A stretch of 64,000 bases of DNA from NCBI GenBank assembly GCA_016584305.1, contig JACEEZ010020613.1:42401-106400 (forward strand), written 5' to 3'. This DNA is from Chionoecetes opilio. Lineage: Eukaryota > Arthropoda > Malacostraca > Decapoda > Majidae. The first letter of the stretch is position 1. Each line of letters starts with the position of its first letter. The position numbers were made by a program, and so were the translations under genes. Under the pieces are notes generated by a model. The model saw nothing but the letters and a program-made list of their open reading frames with translations, had not been told where the DNA came from and did no database searches. This document shows positions 21,270 to 32,932 of the stretch, in pieces.

Positions 21270-24120
21270 CTTCATTTGCCCCCCGTAAAACATCAAATTC
21301 TTGATCGCTTTTTTCAGGGGGTTCCCCTTGAAAAAACCAAGGGGGGTCGAACCCCGCAACTAGAAAGAGCTCTGGTTTCCAATTTTGGGCCCCCTTTTTG
21401 TTGGCGGTGGACAAAGGTTTTGCTGAGAAGGGGGAAGGTGCCTACTTTCCCGCGGGGGGTTGGAATGAAAGGGGAACCCTTTTCCCCAAAGAATCAGGGG
21501 CACCCGGGGAAAGGGTTTGACAGGGGGGGAAACCCAAAGGGGAAAACCCATTGCGAAGGTTTCTGACCCCCATGGGTTTCCCCCAGTGGAAAAAAATCAA
21601 AAACGCCCATTTTTGAAACCTCCAGTGGTTGTTATTGCCCGGGTTTCCCCTTTACCAGAAGGAAGATCTTTTTTTGGAAAAGGTTAGAAAAAAGGGGGTT
21701 TGAGGGGACAAAAGAAACCAAAAGGCAGAAAAGGGAAATTTTCGTGGAGAAGAATAGGAACGGGCCGTTTGAACATAACGGCCTGCCCTCAAAACGATCT
21801 TCCTCTGAAAGGGGAACCAAGAACCCCAAAACTGCCCAAACCCCCCCACTGTGCCAAAGGGCGAAAACCCGCCCCGGGGCAGTGTGACTGCCCCCGGGCC
21901 AGAAAAGTCCCTACTTTGACCGGGGAAAGGGCGGGTACAAACCAGAGGATCAAAGTTGGGGAGGGAGGGGGAAATTTATGAGGGAGGGGGTAGACAAGAA
22001 TGGACGCATAGAAAAGTTAAAGGGCAGAAAAAGTTTAAAGCAGGTTGGAAAAAGGAGGCTAAGCTGAAGAAGCAAAAAGCAAAAGATAAAAGGTAAAGAC
22101 TTTTTTAAAGGTGCAGGAAGCAATTTTCCCGGGGCCCGGGGAAAGATCACCAGGATTATGAGGGTGGGATGGGGATCGTTTTACCCTGCCCCTAGAAAAA
22201 AGAGGCAGGAGGGAACAGGGGGGCGCCATACTGGTAGACCGACTGCTCAAAGGGGGAAAACTGGGGTCCCTGGGACCCCCCTTTTGATGCAGTACTTTGG
22301 GCAGGCTACTCAAGAAGAAACACAATTTCCATTTTCCCGGGAAACCGGGCGCTGGCAAGCATCCGGGGTTTGACGGTTTCCCCCCCCACGCCCGCTGCTG
22401 CCCCCTTGGGGTTTTTTTTGGGGTTCCTCCCGGCCTTAAACCCCTGAGGGCCCAAACCCCTTCCAGACATTTCGTTTCCCCGGTCTGCGAAAAACCCAAA
22501 AAAAGCTGAGGAGGGCCGGCAGGATGCCATGGGAAAACGGCCAGGGACCCTTTACCAGGGGAAAACCAAACCCGGGTTAACCCCAAAAAGTTGGATTGGG
22601 GTTCGATGGGAGGAAGGACAAAAACCAGGGTGATGGGGGCCCCCACGCTATGGGAAAATGCCCCCCAAGGTTAAACAGGGAGGAGCAGTGGCAGTGACAG
22701 AGGGCCATCTGGAAAGGGAAAAATTTGGTACTTTGTTTCCAGTGGAACCCCCCGGGGCCCCCCCCCGGGAAAACCCCCCCCCTTCAAGGTGGGCTCAGGC
22801 TCTCTATGAAACTGCTGGGGGACCCTACGACTCCCACCGCTAAAATGTCGTACTGCCCAAGGGGACTCCAAAATAGGCCAAAAAACGGGGGGGAAGGGGG
22901 GGTACTCACGCCCAATTTTGGGAATAAAGCTGGGACGCAAACTCTTCTTGGGGTTAAAATGGGGTTTTTGCACACAAACGGGGTTGCCCCTTTCGCCAAA
23001 CCTTTAAACACCAAACATCGACGGGGGGCCTAAACCCCATCTGACACCCGGCCCTTTCACGGGGCCCGTGTTTGGGAGTCCTTTCTGTTCAGCGTAATGA
23101 GTGCCCCCCACAAAAGCAAAAGTTCGAGGGGGTGGCCCCGGGGGGTTGAAGATCTCAAAGGAAAATACCCCGGGGTTTAATCCCTGGGGCAACATTCCAC
23201 TGACCAGCAGGGCCCTACCCCAAAAAGCTGGTCCAAAGGGTGTTTAACGGGGGGTTCTCCACCCCCTCCGGGGCTGGGGAAAGGGGATTTAAGTGGGAAA
23301 AGGTGGGCCCACCCCCAGATGGCCACCACAGCCCAAACCCCTCGTATACATGTGGAAACCAAAAAAGGGATGGACTGACTGGCAAAAAACTGAACACCCT
23401 GGAAATCCCAGTCAAGTAAATGCCTGCAGGTGTACTTCAAACCTCTACATACGACATCAAGTTTTCCCCCACAGACTAAAAGGACGGGGCCCCCAACACA
23501 TCCTCACGCAGCTCAAGTGGTTTAGGTCCCCCAGCCCAAGAAGGGCCAAAAAGCCCTTTACCTTTCTACGTGGGGGCAGGAACATGGGGGTTCCCCACAC
23601 TCAGAGGGGTGTTTCCCCCCCTCCCCCGCTGATGGCGAATCAGAGTGAGGGGACCGAAAGGGTTCCCCCGTTACCCAGATTTTTGGGAAGGGTTTAAGGG
23701 GTGGCGAGGAATAAAGGGGACCAAACCCGTGTAAGCCCCCGCTCACCCCCAAACTGAAATTGTCAGCCACCACTTTTGGACCTGATTCAGGGGGCCCGCC
23801 TTGGGCCCGGTGCACGAGCCGGCCTTCACCTGTTTCACTGTCTGGGGATCAGATCCAGGAGATCCTGGTCAAGCCCCTACGAGGTTCCGGAAATTCTCTA
23901 AAACCACACTCAAAGGGCCCCAAAGAGTCGTGAAACAGGTTTCCCCAAGGGGGTGCGGCAACAGTGGTGGGGGGGAGCAGGCCAGAAAACCGGGTTTTAT
24001 CGGGGCTCGGGCCCACCCCCCCGGGAGACCATGGGCCCCGCTTCAAAGGGCTAGAAGGACATGAGGGCCAAAAGTTTTCTAGCCCAAAGTAGAGGGGTGC
24101 GAAAACTTGGGGTTTTATGC
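21270..24120 (+). other. Possible degraded gag-like retroelement region, very poor consensus
   Basis: A G/C-rich stretch with enlarged homopolymers and only broken frames. Around 21838-21905 the translation shows a pattern that could be a CCHC zinc knuckle followed by CPRARK, as in nucleocapsid-like gag proteins. Nothing else can be recognised; no LTRs, RT or integrase motif could be read. Treat as unidentified. Confidence 0.25.
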
Positions 24121-24399
24121 CTGGTGAACCAACTAAAAAAAAAGAGCTTACACGCTAGTCATTTGAATCATAATTTGGGGGGCCTGTCAAATTTAAAAAG
24201 GACCAAAAACCCGGGCACTTTTCTACTCATTTAAAACTTATTCGATAAAGGGGCAATTAAAAGTGCGATTTTGCATATAAGAATTGGGTAAATGCAAAAA
24301 TGGGAAAAAATAAAATCGTCTTAGAATTTTTCCCTTTTACTAGGAAAAATTTGGCATGCCAAAGTTGAGAAAAAAAATTTTTTTTTTATAAAAAGGGGT

Positions 24400-25700
24400 C
24401 CCTAATATAATAAATTTTTATGTTTTATATAATTATATATATATTTAAAAAATTTTTTATTTATATATATATTATAAATTATATTATATATTATATATAT
24501 TTTTATATATTATATTACGTTTTTGCTATTTTAAAACTAGTATAGTCCAAAAAAAATTATAAAACCCAAGTGAAACAAAAATATTTTCATATTTTCATAA
24601 AATGTTTTTAAGTTATGTTTTTGTTGGGATGAAAGTTTGCTCTATCATGATATTCATGAATTGCTCCCATATTTTGTGGACTTTTCTAAAAAAAAAACAG
24701 ATTTTTTCTTTTTTAAAAATAAAAAACCAGTAGGGTTTTTTTTTTTAAGTTTTTCCCAAAGGTTCCTTTTAAACCCAAAAATTTTTTTTAGACAAACCAA
24801 AATTTTTATTCTACCCCAACCCCCTCTTCCCAAACAGAAAATAGAGACTTTAAAAATATATTGTAGCCTTGTGGAAGAACTGCCAAAAAAAACAAGTTTT
24901 AAATCCAATTATTCAAATATCTCCATAGCTTTTTTCTTTTAGGATTCAAAAACACCCTTTTTTGCAAAAAATTTTGGGGCTTTTAGCAAAAAGTGCACAA
25001 TTTCACAAATAATTTGCTGGGCTATAGGTACTTCTGACGGATTTTAACCCAATTTTTGTGGTTTAGGGGGAAATCCCCCTTTTTTGCCCTCAAACCTCTC
25101 TATTTTTTCAAGGTTTTTCCTTTTTTTTATCACACAAGCCGGGGGGGCAAACCTTCGAAATCACCCATGATTTCCTTTTCACTTTTCAAAAAAACCAAAT
25201 TTCCCTTTCAAAGGGACTTACTGTAATGTACCTTTCCATAATCTTCAAACAGAGTAACCCAAAACCTTTGGAAAGTTTCACAGTGTCCTCTTTTGGGGTT
25301 TTTCCCCAGATGTGAAGAACGTTCAGTCGTGGCCCTCACTGGGGGGGCCCGATCCATGAGGGCACCTGGGACGGGCCCCCTTGTGCCCGGAACTAACATT
25401 TCACACACAAATCAAGTACTCATCAGGGTCCCAACCCCAGGGGGACCCTTTAAACCCCAAAGGGGGAAAAAACAGTCCCAAAAATTGAAAAAAAATGGAA
25501 TATTTTTTCCCCAAAAACTGTGGGGGCGTACCGGTGGGGGGGGAAAAGGGGTTGATTTTAGGCCCCCTTTTTGCATTAACCGGGCATTTTACCAAGCTTA
25601 GGGTTTAGTGGTCTAGGGGGGCTAGGGGGGGAGGGCGCATAACCTCATGACCTGCGGGATTTTTTTGGGGCTGGACGCAATTACCCAAATCTGAAAAGGA
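24400..25700. other. AT-rich and homopolymer-rich region without genes
   Basis: An AT-only tract lies at about 24415-24525. The rest shows long A, T, G and C runs and no coherent frame. Confidence 0.5.
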
Positions 25701-25714
25701 TCGCCTTACTGGGT

Positions 25715-25925
25715 TTAAACACTTGGCTGTAGTTCCGAAACTAACCCTAGGCTTTTTTTTCGAAAATACCCTCATTGTGATTCCCACACAAGTTAACATT
25801 TCAAAGGTAGGGAAACCTAACCTAACCTTTCGTACCTAACGTAACCTAACCTGACGTTTTCAAGGTGAAATGCTTTCCACACTTGGGTAATATGCCTCCC
25901 GGACCTTCATCGGTTACCGCCATCC
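25715..25925 (+). repeat. Dispersed repeat with CCTAA-rich core (partner 13745-13985)
   Basis: Shares TACCCTCATTGTGATTCCCA and the AACCTAACCT block with the copy near 13.8 kb. Good sequence quality returns from about here. Confidence 0.5.
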
Positions 25926-25954
25926 TTACTCAGTCTCTTCGTCCCTGATAGCAT

Positions 25955-26035
25955 TATTATTAGTAGTAGTAGAAACAGTAGTTGTAGTCGTAGTATAGTA
26001 GTAGTAGTAGTAGTAATATTTGTAGTAGTAGTTAT
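25955..26035 (+). repeat. (TAG)n microsatellite
   Basis: An imperfect TAG/GTA trinucleotide run. A short GT-rich run follows at about 26255-26312. No gene is visible in 26035-26534. Confidence 0.8.
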
Positions 26036-26534
26036 ATACGATGTTTTTTAACATTATCTTAGCTTAGCTTGCTTTTGTTTTTCTTTTCATTTTTAACATG
26101 CTCAATTATTTTTTTACCTAAAACAATAGTTTTTTTCGCAGGGCTTAGTCAAGTTTGTTTAGTCAAGAGTATTATTGTTTTTTGTCATATCAATCGTATA
26201 TATTTTCAACCTATATATTAACTAACTATATTCAGGTGGTAAATATTTAATTTTGGTGTGGTTGTGTGTTGTGTGCGCGTATTTGTATGTGTGTGTGACA
26301 GTGTGTGTGTGGTAGGGAGATAACGTATAGCTACATAGTTGTTACTATGTTTGTAAGATGTAAGTATTGATGCTTTTTTTATATCTTTGCAGAACCTTAG
26401 TACGGACAAGCAGCCCTAGCGCTGACTCTATAAACCTGTCGGGGATTTTGATGAGGACCGCTACCTAGGCTTTCCATTAACTACCAGGTCACCTGGGGCC
26501 CCAACCAGCAGTAAAGGCCAGACACCGGAAATAC

Positions 26535-27194
26535 NNNNNNNNNNNNNNNNNNNNNNNNNNNNNNNNNNNNNNNNNNNNNNNNNNNNNNNNNNNNNNNNNN
26601 NNNNNNNNNNNNNNNNNNNNNNNNNNNNNNNNNNNNNNNNNNNNNNNNNNNNNNNNNNNNNNNNNNNNNNNNNNNNNNNNNNNNNNNNNNNNNNNNNNNN
26701 NNNNNNNNNNNNNNNNNNNNNNNNNNNNNNNNNNNNNNNNNNNNNNNNNNNNNNNNNNNNNNNNNNNNNNNNNNNNNNNNNNNNNNNNNNNNNNNNNNNN
26801 NNNNNNNNNNNNNNNNNNNNNNNNNNNNNNNNNNNNNNNNNNNNNNNNNNNNNNNNNNNNNNNNNNNNNNNNNNNNNNNNNNNNNNNNNNNNNNNNNNNN
26901 NNNNNNNNNNNNNNNNNNNNNNNNNNNNNNNNNNNNNNNNNNNNNNNNNNNNNNNNNNNNNNNNNNNNNNNNNNNNNNNNNNNNNNNNNNNNNNNNNNNN
27001 NNNNNNNNNNNNNNNNNNNNNNNNNNNNNNNNNNNNNNNNNNNNNNNNNNNNNNNNNNNNNNNNNNNNNNNNNNNNNNNNNNNNNNNNNNNNNNNNNNNN
27101 NNNNNNNNNNNNNNNNNNNNNNNNNNNNNNNNNNNNNNNNNNNNNNNNNNNNNNNNNNNNNNNNNNNNNNNNNNNNNNNNNNNNNNNNNNNNNN
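26535..27194. other. Assembly gap (660 N)
   Basis: Unknown bases. The sequence on the right side is inside a minus-strand LINE, so the gap probably removes its palm C-terminus and tail. Confidence 0.98.
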
Positions 27195-28708
27195 TTTTCC
27201 AAATACATCCAGCGATAAACTCATATAACTGTTTACTCCTTCTGCCATATCATTACATAGACCAAGAACATCACTGGGGCCAATACTGATCCTTGAGGAA
27301 CTCCACTTATCACACTGCACCATTCTGACTTTTGATCTTTATTACTGTTCTCATCTCTCTGTTGCTCAAAAAGTCTTCCATCCACTTCAGCAAACCACCC
27401 TTCAATCCTCCTACATGTTCTAGCTTCCAGAGCAGTCTCTTATGAGGTACCTTGTCAAATGCCTTCTTTAGGTCCAAGTAAATGCAATCGACCCACCCTT
27501 CTTTTTCCTGTGTCACATCGATCACTCTCGAGTAAAAGCTCAATAGATTTGTTGTACATGACATTCCTCCTCTAAATCCAAACTGGCCACCTGCAAGTGT
27601 GTTTGTCTCTTCCAAATATTTCAACCATCTGTCCTTCACAATTTTTTCACACATTTTTGCCACTACACTTGTTAATGATACTGGCCTGTAATTTAGTGGT
27701 TCTTCTTTGTCACCTCCTTTGTGAATTGGCACAATATTTGCTCTTTTCCAATCAAGCGGGACTCTGCTCTCCTTGAGTGAACTCTCAATTACACTATGTA
27801 ATTTTCCTGCTAGTTGGTTACTGCACTCTTTCATTATCCAGTTCGACACTCCATCTGGACCCGGGGCTTTTCTCACATCTTGACTTTCTATTAGCCTTTT
27901 TACTTCTATTATGTCTACTTTTATGTCTTCCATTATATTTTCTTTTGCTATTATATTTTTCGTTTTAAATTCACTTTCTCTTGTAAATACAGTCTGTAAG
28001 CACTTATTCATTACCTCGGCCTGTTGTAATGCATCTTCATACACTATGCCTTCTACCTTCAGCTTATCTATTCCTTCCTTGTTTTTCATTTTTCCATTAA
28101 TATATCTATAGAAAAGTTTCGGTTCATTCTTACATTTTTCTATTATATTCCTCTCATAGTTACTTTCTTCTTCTCTTCGGATTCTTACATATTCATTTCT
28201 AGTTGTTTTGTACTTCTCCCAAAGGTTGCTGCCACCTTTTTTCCTCCAACTATTCCATGTTTTTTCTCTTTCTAGTCTTGCTAATTCACATTTTCTGTTA
28301 AACCATTCATTTTTTTTCTTTTCTCTGATAACTATCCTTGGAACATAACTATTTATTCCTTCGGTGTAAATTCGGATGAACTCATCCCATTTTTTTTGGG
28401 TACTCGTTGCTGCATGGAAATTACTCCAGTCTGTCTCTCCGAAGAATGTTCTTAATCCGTCAAAGTCTGCTTTTCCATAATTGTATCTTCCTTTTTTATG
28501 TTCTTCTTTTCTCCCCTCCTTTTTGTTATCATTTATTTCAAATTCAATAAGTACGTGGTCGCTCTTACCAAGTGGGCACTGATAAATCACTTTACTAATT
28601 ACTTCCAGTTCTTTCGTCAATAGTAGGTCTAGTCTTGATGGTTCTTCGCTACCTCTGAATCTTGTGTTCTCTTTAATCCAATGAGTCATGATGTTATTCA
28701 TTACCAAA

Positions 28709-28710
<2 letters not shown>
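27195..28710 (-). mobile_element. CR1/Jockey-group LINE, 5'-truncated, cut by the gap
   Basis: The best-preserved LINE in the window. It starts abruptly next to a GT microsatellite at 28711 and runs into the N gap. It belongs to the same group as the 3' fragments at 29358, 37826, 53945, 56886 and 62925. Copies in this group end with ...CAACTAGGTAAATAC-type sequence. Confidence 0.75.
27310..28707 (-). CDS. LINE ORF2 fragment: endonuclease end and reverse transcriptase
   Basis: A 465-codon open frame. It begins in the last part of an APE-type endonuclease (SRLDLLLTKELEV, then LGKSDHVLIEFE, where the Ser-Asp-His is the catalytic C-terminal signature). A basic linker follows, then the RT: APGPDG, NYRPVSLTSV, QFGFRGGMSC and VDCIYLDLKKAFDKVPHKRL (the first catalytic Asp block). 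Just after the frame ends, a shifted frame carries the SGVPQGSV block and NDMAEGVNSYMSL before the gap; the region of the catalytic Asp pair reads as damaged. The product would copy its own RNA at nicked target DNA. The frameshift near 27310 may be a base error next to the gap. Confidence 0.8.
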   Translation of the reverse strand: MVMNNIMTHWIKENTRFRGSEEPSRLDLLLTKELEVISKVIYQCPLGKSDHVLIEFEINDNKKEGRKEEHKKGRYNYGKADFDGLRTFFGETDWSNFHAATSTQKKWDEFIRIYTEGINSYVPRIVIREKKKNEWFNRKCELARLEREKTWNSWRKKGGSNLWEKYKTTRNEYVRIRREEESNYERNIIEKCKNEPKLFYRYINGKMKNKEGIDKLKVEGIVYEDALQQAEVMNKCLQTVFTRESEFKTKNIIAKENIMEDIKVDIIEVKRLIESQDVRKAPGPDGVSNWIMKECSNQLAGKLHSVIESSLKESRVPLDWKRANIVPIHKGGDKEEPLNYRPVSLTSVVAKMCEKIVKDRWLKYLEETNTLAGGQFGFRGGMSCTTNLLSFYSRVIDVTQEKEGWVDCIYLDLKKAFDKVPHKRLLWKLEHVGGLKGGLLKWMEDFLSNREMRTVIKIKSQNGAV

Positions 28711-28783
<73 letters not shown>

Positions 28784-28836
28784 GTGTGTGGTGTGTGTGT
28801 GTGTGTGTGTGTTGTGTGTTGTGTGTGTGTGTGTGT

Positions 28837-28875
<39 letters not shown>
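28711..28875 (+). repeat. (GT)n microsatellite
   Basis: About 165 bp of GT with a few GTTG interruptions. It abuts the 5' truncation point of the LINE at 28710. Both strands give spurious Cys-Val frames. 28876-29350 holds no gene; a short CCTAA-type run sits at 29041-29060. Confidence 0.95.
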
Positions 28876-28878
<3 letters not shown>

Positions 28879-29357
28879 GGTAAGGAGTTTATACTGCGTT
28901 CAGTAGCTGTTGGATGGAGTTGTCTCTTCCCTGTCGACCTATGACTCTAGCCCACAGAGTTATATGCATACGTGTGTTTCCTGCCCTACCATAATATTTC
29001 TTTTTTTATCATCTGTTACTAAAGGAAACTCCACATCTAACTAACCTAACCTAATCTGATTTAATCTAGCATAACAGTTTCTGGCTGATATGACGGTAAA
29101 TTTTGACGGTATGTGCATCGCCATTATTATTCAATTGCGCCATGGGAAATGGGGGTTCAAAGGACGTAGGATAAAAAGATCTACACAATGATGCAAGTTA
29201 TTTTTTTAAAGTTTTTCAGTGCCCAATACCAAAATTATTCCAATCTGGGTCGCAATTACCTTATTTCCCATAAGCTCAATGCACAAGGTTTCACGGATTC
29301 GAGTTTCACCGCCGATTACAATGGTCCCAATTACACGCAAAACTTGGTGCACCACTG

Positions 29358-30475
29358 TATCTAGATCTAAAGAAGGCATTTGATAAGTTCCCATCAGAGG
29401 CTACTTTAGATAAAATGTAGGAAGCATCAAAGGGATGATCAAAATTTGGATGGAAAGTTATCTGAGAGGAAGATAATGAGAACAGTAGAAAAGGATAAAA
29501 AATTTGAATGAAGAAAGGTATTTAATGGGGTACCACAAGGATCAGTGTTGGCACCAATATGTTAAGGATTTATGGTCAATGACATGACTTTTGAAGTTAA
29601 AAGTTATTTAAGTTTGTTTGGAGATGATGCAAAACTATTAAATTAAATAAGATGCTATAAAGATTGTGAAACACTACTAAATACTTGAACAAGATCTACG
29701 AATAGAGCAGAAGATAGGAAATGGAATTTAATGTGAATAAGTGTCATTTGATGGATATGGGAAAAACGAAGAGTTATAAATGGCTATATTTAATGGGAAA
29801 TTAAGTAATTACAAAGGTTCATGAAGAGAAAGATCTGGGAGTGGTAATACAATACAACCTAAAGCAGAAAAAAATACATTTAGGGAAAATATTTGATGAT
29901 GATGTTGAAGAATATTAGAGTTGCATTCCATTACATGAACAAAAAGTTACAAAAATATGATGGGAAATGTATATATACTACAATGATCTGAACAAAAATG
30001 GAATATGCTGCCATTGTGTGGTCCCCATATATATAAAAAAAAAGCATGTGAAAAAGTTGGAGAGGATACAGAGAATGACTACAAAGATGGTACCAGAGCT
30101 AGAAGACTTAACTTATGAGGCAAGGTTGAGAGATAAAATTGCCAACACTTGAGCAAAGAAGAGAAAGAGGAGACTTAATAACAATATATAAATTGATAAA
30201 TAAGATAGAATAAATAGACAATGAGACTACTGATTCGGGAGCAAATAGAAGGTCAATAAGGCATAAAATAAAAACTAAGAAAAGGGAGATGCCTGAATAA
30301 CATAAAGAAGTACAGCATCCTACATAGAAATGTAAGTGTTTGGAATGGACTAAATGAGGTGATATTGGCTGCGAATGTGCACCAGTTGAAGGAAAGAAGG
30401 TAAATGTAGAAATGAAGACGGGACCACACAAGTGTTGCTCAGGCACTGTAAAGTACAACTAGGTAGTAAATACAT
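29358..30475 (+). mobile_element. CR1/Jockey-group LINE 3' part (decayed)
   Basis: Plus-strand fragment starting near DLKKAFDKF and carrying GVPQGSVLAP and a degraded YLSLFGDDAKLL at about 29600-29640 (the first Asp position now Gly-Asp-Asp). It ends with the C-terminal region (LERIQRMTTKMVPELEDLTYE at about 30055-30120) and a GTAAAGTACAACTAGGTAGT tail. Many stops and frameshifts. Confidence 0.75.
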
Positions 30476-30622
30476 AAGCTCAAGCGCCAACCAAACATGA
30501 GTGACTGCCGCTGTCCTAAATGGTCCACATCAGCTGATTAAATGAGTATCTACCTTTTTCTGTTCATGGGGAATGCTTAAGATTACACATGGAGTCTCGT
30601 CTCTTGAGGGCATAAGTATATA

Positions 30623-30865
30623 CAGTAAACCCTCTCTAATTCAATCCCGTATAATTAGAACTTCGGATAATTCGACCTGTTTCAGGCCCAGTTCAAATTT
30701 TTCAACAACTTTCCTAGAGGAGGTGGAAGATACTGCAGAAAACTCTGAAAATTCGAACTTCATTTTCTGATTATGGAAATTGTTGAAAAATTTGAACTTG
30801 GCCGGAAACAGGTAGAATTATCCTAAGTTTGAATCATACGGGTTCGAATTAGAGAGGGTTTACTG
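30623..30865. mobile_element. Palindromic MITE, 243 bp, TA-flanked
   Basis: Tips CAGTAAACCCTCTCTAATTC and its complement, flanked by TA at 30621-30622 and 30866-30867. The two halves are largely complementary, so the transcript could fold into one long hairpin. Tip style and TA duplication fit a pogo/Tc1-type MITE. Confidence 0.8.
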
Positions 30866-31076
30866 TAGTAAAGTTTTACTGCTGTTCAATGTCATTCTAA
30901 AAGCTAATAATCCTGATTTTTTTTGTCATACCTTACTTTAAACAAATTCTATTCGATTATATAATAATTAATCAAATAATGTTTATAAAAAAAAAGTAAG
31001 GCATTTAGATCTACGAGTAATTCATATGGTAAGCATATATGGTAATTACTAATAAACAACAGTTAATATTACTCAC

Positions 31077-31231
31077 TAAGTCTCCCAGATGATGCCTGTT
31101 CATCATAAAAATCCAGGTCAGTGTTAAGCGCCTCCATGAAGAGATGATGGCGGGCTTGTAACTTTGCTATATCGCTTAACATTCTCTGGCCTGTTTTTGT
31201 GAGCTGTGCATGACCTGACATCAAATGGAGC
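31077..31231 (-). CDS. Host exon, minus strand, 155 bp, unrecognised protein
   Basis: On the minus strand the sequence has a classic acceptor (ATTCTTTGCAG, AG at 31233-31232) and a perfect donor GTGAGT starting at 31076. Only one frame is open across it; it has 51 full codons and reads SGHAQLTKTGQRMLSDIAKL, then FMEALNTDLDFYDE. The composition suggests a soluble, helical, possibly coiled-coil segment. The exon starts in phase 2 and ends in phase 1. It lies in a relatively repeat-poor island. It could belong to the same gene as the exon at 53715-53921, but that one ends in phase 0, so at least one further exon would be needed. I do not recognise the family. Confidence 0.7.
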
Positions 31232-31817
31232 CTGCAAAGAATAGAAACACATTATTATCTTCATTTTAAGATGACAATTAACTTTCCTATATAGCTGAAT
31301 TCCTACAAAGAAAAAGCCTTTATTTATTCGAACTTATTATACAGGGCATAATTATCTACTGTCTCAGGATTGGTCTAATGAATGTACCTTCACAGTTTTG
31401 TGTTACAGCATGATCGCAATGATACAAGTATAGACAACCCTCGTGTCAATGGACTAGAAGGGGGGAGAAGTGGTCCGTTAGAGCCGAATGACTGTTAGTG
31501 CGAGGGTATTTTCCCATGGGGTTCAAAATATAGGAAAGGCATGAAAAAATGTGAAATATATGATAAATAATCCACAAACACAACCAGACCATGTAGCTAG
31601 GTTGGGAGGTAGAGAGTGATTGGCGCTACATGCTTGATTTGGCGGGAACAGCTGCACTGCTTGGAGACATTTTAAACTTATACTCGGACCTAACGGACAC
31701 ATTTTTCAACCAGCGGACTTTTTGTTTTGTTTGGTCCCCTTCTCCGGGAATAGATGGAGTCCATTAAATCCAAAATCTGTTAAACTGAGTTCTGTTGAAT
31801 CGAGGGTCGCCTGTTTG

Positions 31818-32256
31818 GGTGACACGATTGCCGAGTGGTTAACGTCTTGGAGTGGTGAGCTCAATGTCCCGAGTTCAAATCCTGCCGGGGGCAACTCTTT
31901 CGGTCATCTTTAACGCGGTCGACAAGAGCCTGGTAGGTGAGAACAAGGTTCTGAGTTAAAGTCCCACCAAAGAGCAACGGTAAATCCATCGTCGAGTGGC
32001 CGAAGAAACCCGCATGATGCATTCCTGTTCTTTCGACTGCGACTTCAAGTGCGGCGGAGGGAACACCAGGTGGCACCATGAACCTAAACTGAGAGTTGAC
32101 CATCACAGAAACGGACCTTCACCTATAGATCACAGGTGTCACTATAAAAATCAAGCTTATGCCACCATGGGCGAGGGCCAACCATTACAACCCTCCAGAA
32201 TGTGCAGGACCAACCACCTGAGCCCTCAAGGAAAATAAAATAATAATAATAATAGC
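31818..32256 (+). mobile_element. tRNA-derived SINE (variant with longer body)
   Basis: The head resembles a tRNA of the Leu/Ser type with an A box (TTGCCGAGTGGTTAACG) and a B box (GAGTTCAAATCC). The 3' part (CACAGGTGTCACTATAAAAA, GGCGAGGGCCAACCATTACA) is shared with the SINEs at 46205, 47817, 52029, 54611 and 56590. It ends in an AATAAT repeat. Confidence 0.75.
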
Positions 32257-32350
32257 CTACAAGTGCTATAGGCTCTAACACAAAAAAGAAAAAAAAAAAA
32301 AATCATGGACATCTTCGTATGCCAGAATACAGTAGGGTGGTCCTTATTTT

Positions 32351-32354
<4 letters not shown>

Positions 32355-32411
<57 letters not shown>

Positions 32412-32460
32412 TATTATATATATATATATATAATATATATATATAATATATATATATATT
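32355..32460 (+). repeat. (TA)n microsatellite
   Basis: A TA run of about 100 bp with interruptions, followed by a T-run; spurious Ile-Tyr frames. Confidence 0.95.
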
Positions 32461-32932
32461 TTTTTTTTTGTCACAGACCCTGGCAAAAATTTTCCATTTG
32501 GGATATAAACACTGTGTATAAAATACAGTAAACCCTCTCGTATTCGGACAAATTTGGGGCCAAGGAGTGGTCCGAGTATGCAAGGATCCGAATAATGCTG
32601 GATAAAATAATAATAAAAAAAAATGATAAAAAAAAAAATTCTAGGTGAATATAGAAAATTTCTAAGCCCATGCAATTACCCTGGGAACAATTTTTGTTGA
32701 GTTGGTTCTGACACTTGTTATTAAGTAATTTTTGGGTGCTGAATCCAAAACTGATCTCATTTTTTTCTCTATCACGTCAAGTTTTTGAACTGTAGGATTT
32801 TCGTTTTCCTTAAAAATATGAAAAATACTGTACATAACAGTAACAGTGCTTATTTATAAAAATTTGGGCAAATATTAACATACAATGAAAAATGAAAGAA
32901 ATAGGCATGAATAGAATTTTTATTTAACATTA

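Noticed and set aside
22059..22646. 195-codon minus-strand ORF and its neighbours in 21.3-24.1 kb
   Set aside because: Gly/Pro/Lys-rich translations of homopolymer-smeared sequence without recognisable motifs; only a possible zinc knuckle nearby is mentioned.
25818..25855. Possible telomere sequence (CCTAA runs; also 13875-13905 and 29041-29060)
   Set aside because: Runs are short, imperfect and interstitial, and two of them are part of a dispersed repeat.
26481..27323. Long minus-strand open frames of 239-280 codons
   Set aside because: They run through the 660-N gap; only the ends are real sequence.
28681..28944. Cys-Val repeat protein
   Set aside because: Translation of the GT microsatellite.
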